Part shown: positions 62,543 to 64,000 of the stretch, piece after piece
Layout of the letters: each line of letters opens with the position of its first letter
Numbering within the stretch: position 1 is the stretch's first letter
From: Flagellimonas sp. HMM57
GTDB taxonomy: Bacteria > Bacteroidota > Bacteroidia > Flavobacteriales > Flavobacteriaceae
Length of the DNA stretch: 64,000 bases
Assembly (NCBI RefSeq): GCF_021390175.1
Contig: NZ_CP090004.1
Span: 2,232,001-2,296,000, forward strand
Direction of reading: 5' to 3'
The notes under the pieces: model-generated
What the model was told of the DNA's origin: nothing
Seen by the model: the letters and a program-made list of their open reading frames with translations, nothing else
Databases searched by the model: none
Made by a program: the position numbers and the translations under genes

Positions 62543-64000
62543 TTACTGATTTTTTGTCCAGTGTTCCAAAGCTTCAATGGCCCTGTACCATCCTTTAATT
62601 CCAGCATCTATATACGCTCTTTCATTGGATGGTTTAAAATGGACATCGGTTTGCCAAATATCCTGAATTTCTTCCTGGCTTTCCCAATACCCAACAGCAA
62701 GTCCGGCCAAATAAGCCGCCCCCATCACTGTAGTCTCTACTATTTTTGGTCGAATAGTTACGGTGTTCAAAACATCTGCCTGGAATTGCATCAACAAATC
62801 GTTTACAGTGGCACCGCCATCGACCCTAAGCTCTTTTATCGAAATTCCAGAATCTGCTTCCATGGCTTTCAAAATATCCATGGTCTGGTAGGCAATGGAT
62901 TCTAAAGCGGCTCTGGCAATATGTGCATCGGTACTTCCACGGGTTAGTCCAAAAATGGTTCCTTGGGCATGTTGATTCCAATGCGGGGCACCCAATCCAG
63001 CAAAGGCTGGCACAAAATAAACACCTTCTGAGCTATCCACAGAACCTGCAAGTTGTTCAACATCAGAAGAATTCTTTATGATTTTTAAACTATCACGAAG
63101 CCATTGCACGACCGCTCCGGCAATAAAAATACTTCCTTCAAGTGCGTAATGCGTTTTTCCATTTATTTTCCATGCCACTGTAGTCAGAAGGTTGTTTTTA
63201 GAAACAATGGGCTTTTCACCAATATTCATAAGCATAAAACAACCTGTGCCATACGTATTTTTCACCATTCCCTGCTTGGTGCACATTTGCCCGAACAATG
63301 CTGCCTGTTGGTCACCGGCAATACCTGCTATTGGAATTTTAGCAGCGAAAAAATTTGGACTTGTATTTCCGTATACCTCGCTGGATTGTCTTACTTCGGG
63401 GAGCATACTTTTGGGGATGGTAAAAAGTTCCAAAAGTTCATTGTCCCATTCCATGGTATTTATGTTGAAGAGCAAGGACCTGGATGCATTGGTAACATCG
63501 GTAATGTGCATTTTCCCCTCCGTCATTTTCCAAATTAACCAAGTATCTATGGTGCCGAGTACCAAATCACCAGATTCCGCTTTTTCACGAGCACCTTCCA
63601 CATTGTCCAGAATCCATTTTACTTTGGTGCCCGAGAAATAAGAATCAATGACCAATCCTGTCTTTTCCCGAATCATTTCGGACTTACCCTGACTTTTAAG
63701 CTCATCACAATAATCCGCAGTTCTTTTGTCTTGCCAAACTATGGCATTGTATATGGGTTTGCCTGTATTTCTGTCCCATACCACAACAGTTTCACGTTGA
63801 TTGGTAATCCCTATCGCAGCAATTTGTTCTCCTTTTAATCCTTTTTTGCTTACAGCTTCGGCTGCCATCCCTGCTTGTGTGGCCCAAATTTCATCTGCAT
63901 CGTGTTCTACCCATCCTGGCTTGGGGAAAATTTGGGTGAACTCTTTTTGGGAAACGGATATTATAGTTCCTTTTTTATCGAAAACTACAGCTCGGGAACT
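62543..64000 (-). CDS. glpK: glycerol kinase, start outside the window
   Basis: Phosphorylates glycerol to sn-glycerol 3-phosphate with ATP. The reading frame is open to base 64000, where it reads [20 protein letters not shown], the residues just after the DQGTTSSR N-terminus of GlpK; thus about 12-16 residues are missing from the window and 485 are visible. Motifs: [64 protein letters not shown], the [14 protein letters not shown] substrate loop and [19 protein letters not shown]. The ATG at 63868 is internal. It is the first gene of a glpK-glpF unit. Confidence 0.95.
   Translation of the reverse strand, partial: SSRAVVFDKKGTIISVSQKEFTQIFPKPGWVEHDADEIWATQAGMAAEAVSKKGLKGEQIAAIGITNQRETVVVWDRNTGKPIYNAIVWQDKRTADYCDELKSQGKSEMIREKTGLVIDSYFSGTKVKWILDNVEGAREKAESGDLVLGTIDTWLIWKMTEGKMHITDVTNASRSLLFNINTMEWDNELLELFTIPKSMLPEVRQSSEVYGNTSPNFFAAKIPIAGIAGDQQAALFGQMCTKQGMVKNTYGTGCFMLMNIGEKPIVSKNNLLTTVAWKINGKTHYALEGSIFIAGAVVQWLRDSLKIIKNSSDVEQLAGSVDSSEGVYFVPAFAGLGAPHWNQHAQGTIFGLTRGSTDAHIARAALESIAYQTMDILKAMEADSGISIKELRVDGGATVNDLLMQFQADVLNTVTIRPKIVETTVMGAAYLAGLAVGYWESQEEIQDIWQTDVHFKPSNERAYIDAGIKGWYRAIEALEHWTKNQ

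Overview
The window is typical chromosomal DNA of a marine member of the Bacteroidota, most likely a Flavobacteriaceae species. Base composition is low to moderate in GC. Several genes have promoter -7 boxes of the Bacteroidota form TAnnTTTG. The gene content also fits: SusC/SusD, CarboxypepD_reg-like TonB-dependent receptors, FG-GAP/ASPIC lipoproteins, a TPM protein, a PycTM protein and a GH65/GH13 operon. No rRNA, tRNA, CRISPR array, phage or insertion sequence was seen.

Left part, 1-12.3 kb. A TonB-dependent receptor cut by the left edge is divergent from a PhoB/PhoR-like two-component system. Between them lies an array of TGTTA words on an 11-bp grid that looks like a Pho box, so the receptor is probably phosphate regulated. 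Then come a GT28-like glycosyltransferase, trmB (GTG start), a LysE transporter, an alkyltransferase-like protein without the reactive Cys, the Fe-S carrier pair Mrp and NifU-C, a YumC-type ferredoxin reductase, a four-helix-bundle gene wedged before an adrenodoxin-type ferredoxin, and an ABC exporter.

12.4-26 kb. This is mostly envelope and hydrolase housekeeping: a TPM protein, a PhnA-like domain, a penicillin acylase followed by a heptamer tandem repeat, an outer membrane barrel, two metallophosphoesterases (one fused to a BamA-like barrel), a 790-residue GAF protein, and an HD phosphohydrolase fused to a PycTM effector domain with no cyclase partner nearby.

26-49 kb. A long accessory region lies almost entirely on the minus strand. 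Its upper half holds an FMN reductase, an SsuD-like LLM monooxygenase, an aldo/keto reductase, a sodium:solute symporter, a molybdenum sulfite oxidase-like enzyme with its own anchored cytochrome c, a YeiH-type exporter and a LacI regulator. Two copies of the same perfect palindrome, ATGTAAACGTTTACAT, flank the regulator block. Together these look like an oxidative sulfonate-desulfurisation locus resembling the sulfoquinovose monooxygenase (sulfo-SMO) pathway, with sulfite oxidised or exported. Its lower half holds an SGLT-like transporter, two giant FG-GAP/ASPIC lipoproteins, a vanadium haloperoxidase-type lipoprotein, an SRPBCC-GyrI protein and a beta-propeller lipoprotein, in a tight operon. 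A third FG-GAP/ASPIC lipoprotein sits above YeiH.

49-64 kb. A SusC/SusD pair ends in a strong palindromic terminator. It is divergent from a second LacI gene (TTG start) followed by maltose phosphorylase (GH65) and an exported GH13 enzyme, which suggests an alpha-glucan utilisation locus with its own operator. The window ends with a glycerophosphodiesterase, an HI0933-family flavoprotein, and glpF/glpK, the last cut by the right edge.
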